Source of the DNA: Acinetobacter sp.
GTDB taxonomy: Bacteria; Pseudomonadota; Gammaproteobacteria; Pseudomonadales; Moraxellaceae
Length of the DNA stretch: 6,444 nt
NCBI GenBank assembly: GCA_030152605.1
Contig: JASLJB010000300.1
Location: forward strand, 1 to 6,444
Direction: 5' to 3'
Positions 5,367 through 6,444 of this stretch are shown here, piece after piece. The notes under the pieces were generated by a model. That model was not told the origin of the DNA, did no database searches, and saw only the letters and a list, made by a program, of their open reading frames with translations. Every line of letters starts with the position of its first letter. Position 1 is the first letter of the stretch. Made by a program: the position numbers and the translations under genes.

Positions 5367-6404
5367 TTATTTGTAGTGATCAACCATGTGTTCGAGTGAA
5401 ATCGGACGAATTTTATCTGCATTGCCCGCAGTACCAAAGGCATTGTAGCGATCGACACAGATTTGCTTCATGGCTTCAACAGAAGCTGCGAAGTATTTAC
5501 GTGGATCAAATTCGCTAGGCTTTTCTGCCAAGAAACGGCGAATAGAACCAGTAGAAGCTAAACGAAGATCGGTATCGATGTTGATCTTACGTACACCATG
5601 CTTGATCGCTTCAACCAACTGTTCAACTGGCACACCATAAGTTTCTTTGATGTCGCCACCGAATTCATTGATCACAGCCAACCATTCTTGTGGTACAGAG
5701 CTTGAACCGTGCATCACCAAATGTGTATTTGGTAGTGCAGCATGAATTTCTTTGATACGGTCAATCGCCAAGATATCGCCTGTCGGTGGACGGGTGAACT
5801 TGTATGCACCGTGTGAGGTACCGACTGCGATCGCCAAAGCGTCGACATTGGTATCCGAAACAAACTGACGTGCTTCTTCAACTGAAGTCAAAAGTTGTGA
5901 ATGATCGAGAACGCCTTCCGCGCCAACACCATCTTCTTCACCGGCCATGCCTGTTTCAAGACTACCTAAACAACCGATTTCGCCTTCAACAGAAACACCG
6001 CAAGCGTGCGCCATCGCAACCGTACGACGAGTCACATCAACGTTATATTCATAAGAGGTTGGTGTTTTACCGTCTGCAGCCAATGAACCATCCATCATGA
6101 CTGAACTAAAGCCCAATTGGATTGAACGTTGGCAGATGTCTGGACTGGTACCGTGATCTTGATGCATCACGACAGGAATGTGTGGCCATTCTTCGATTGC
6201 AGCCAAAATCAAATGACGTAAAAATGGTGCGCCTGCATATTTACGCGCGCCCGCGGATGCTTGCACAATAACAGGTGAATTGGTTTCATCTGCGGCTAAC
6301 ATAATTGCGCGCATTTGTTCTAGATTGTTGACGTTAAATGCTGGCACGCCATAGCTATATTCGCCGGCGTGATCCAAGAGCTGGCGCAATGAAATAAGAG
6401 CCAT
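5367..6404 (-). CDS. fba: Class II fructose-1,6-bisphosphate aldolase
   Basis: This zinc enzyme cleaves fructose 1,6-bisphosphate to dihydroxyacetone phosphate and glyceraldehyde 3-phosphate and runs in reverse in gluconeogenesis, in the cytoplasm. The 345 residues resemble the 'Calvin-cycle' subtype of class II aldolases (about 345-355 residues) found also in non-photosynthetic proteobacteria, not E. coli FbaA. Key residues are visible: HQDHG at 81-85 with catalytic D83 and zinc ligand H84, GEIGCLG at 141-147 with E142, GTSHGAYK at 195-202 with zinc ligand H198, MHGSSS at 231-236 with zinc ligand H232, and KINIDTD at 273-279 with N275 and D277 for the phosphate/Schiff-free enediolate site. 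The ATG at 6404 has a strong Shine-Dalgarno. A terminator follows the stop. Only 40 bases upstream are in the window and no promoter is clear there, so it may belong to an upstream operon. Confidence 0.97.
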   Translation of the reverse strand: MALISLRQLLDHAGEYSYGVPAFNVNNLEQMRAIMLAADETNSPVIVQASAGARKYAGAPFLRHLILAAIEEWPHIPVVMHQDHGTSPDICQRSIQLGFSSVMMDGSLAADGKTPTSYEYNVDVTRRTVAMAHACGVSVEGEIGCLGSLETGMAGEEDGVGAEGVLDHSQLLTSVEEARQFVSDTNVDALAIAVGTSHGAYKFTRPPTGDILAIDRIKEIHAALPNTHLVMHGSSSVPQEWLAVINEFGGDIKETYGVPVEQLVEAIKHGVRKINIDTDLRLASTGSIRRFLAEKPSEFDPRKYFAASVEAMKQICVDRYNAFGTAGNADKIRPISLEHMVDHYK

Positions 6405-6409
6405 AATTT

Positions 6410-6414
6410 CCTCC
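6410..6414 (-). promoter_or_regulatory. Shine-Dalgarno of the aldolase gene
   Basis: The minus strand reads GGAGG five bases upstream of the ATG at 6404, within GGGAGGA. It is the strongest ribosome-binding site in the window, consistent with a highly expressed glycolytic enzyme. Confidence 0.88.
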
Positions 6415-6444
6415 CAGGTAATGCCCCATATTCTACCCTGTGAT

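Noticed and set aside
5804..6100. 98-codon plus-strand open frame inside the aldolase gene
   Set aside because: The opposite strand codes conserved aldolase motifs across the whole interval; the translated product is Arg/His-rich as expected for a shadow frame.

Overview
The window looks like chromosomal DNA of a gammaproteobacterium of the Moraxellaceae, most likely Acinetobacter. This is inferred from the moderately AT-rich base composition, the protein sequences, and a glnS gene divergent from a ppiB-lpxH pair. No mobile element, CRISPR array, tRNA or rRNA gene was seen. No stretch over 300 bases lacks a gene.

Layout: positions 1-711 (minus) hold the first 237 codons of glnS (glutaminyl-tRNA synthetase), which runs off the left edge. 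A 165-base divergent intergenic region leads to ppiB (cytoplasmic cyclophilin) and, 33 bases further on, lpxH (lipid A biosynthesis pyrophosphatase), both plus. An NfsB-like nitroreductase follows on the plus strand. It probably starts at 2268, has its own TATAAT box after the lpxH stop, and is closed by a clear intrinsic terminator at 2987-3010. Next is a single gene (about 3179-4219, plus) for a protein with an uncharacterised, probably helical N-terminal half and a C-terminal Schlafen/AlbA_2-type domain. It converges on a ten-helix DMT/EamA-type transporter (4270-5232, minus). The right end holds a complete class II fructose-bisphosphate aldolase (5367-6404, minus) with its terminator at 5308-5333.

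Most genes are housekeeping: translation (glnS), protein folding (ppiB), outer-membrane lipid A (lpxH) and glycolysis/gluconeogenesis (aldolase). The nitroreductase, AlbA_2 protein and DMT transporter form a more accessory middle section with no obvious shared pathway.

The least expected signals are (1) a terminator-like hairpin with a T-tract inside the first 25 codons of lpxH, which could make read-through from ppiB depend on lpxH translation; (2) the solitary AlbA_2 protein with an unusual domain order; and (3) a tandem 18-bp repeat coding hexapeptides in the central loop of the DMT transporter. I do not see a multi-gene novel system here.
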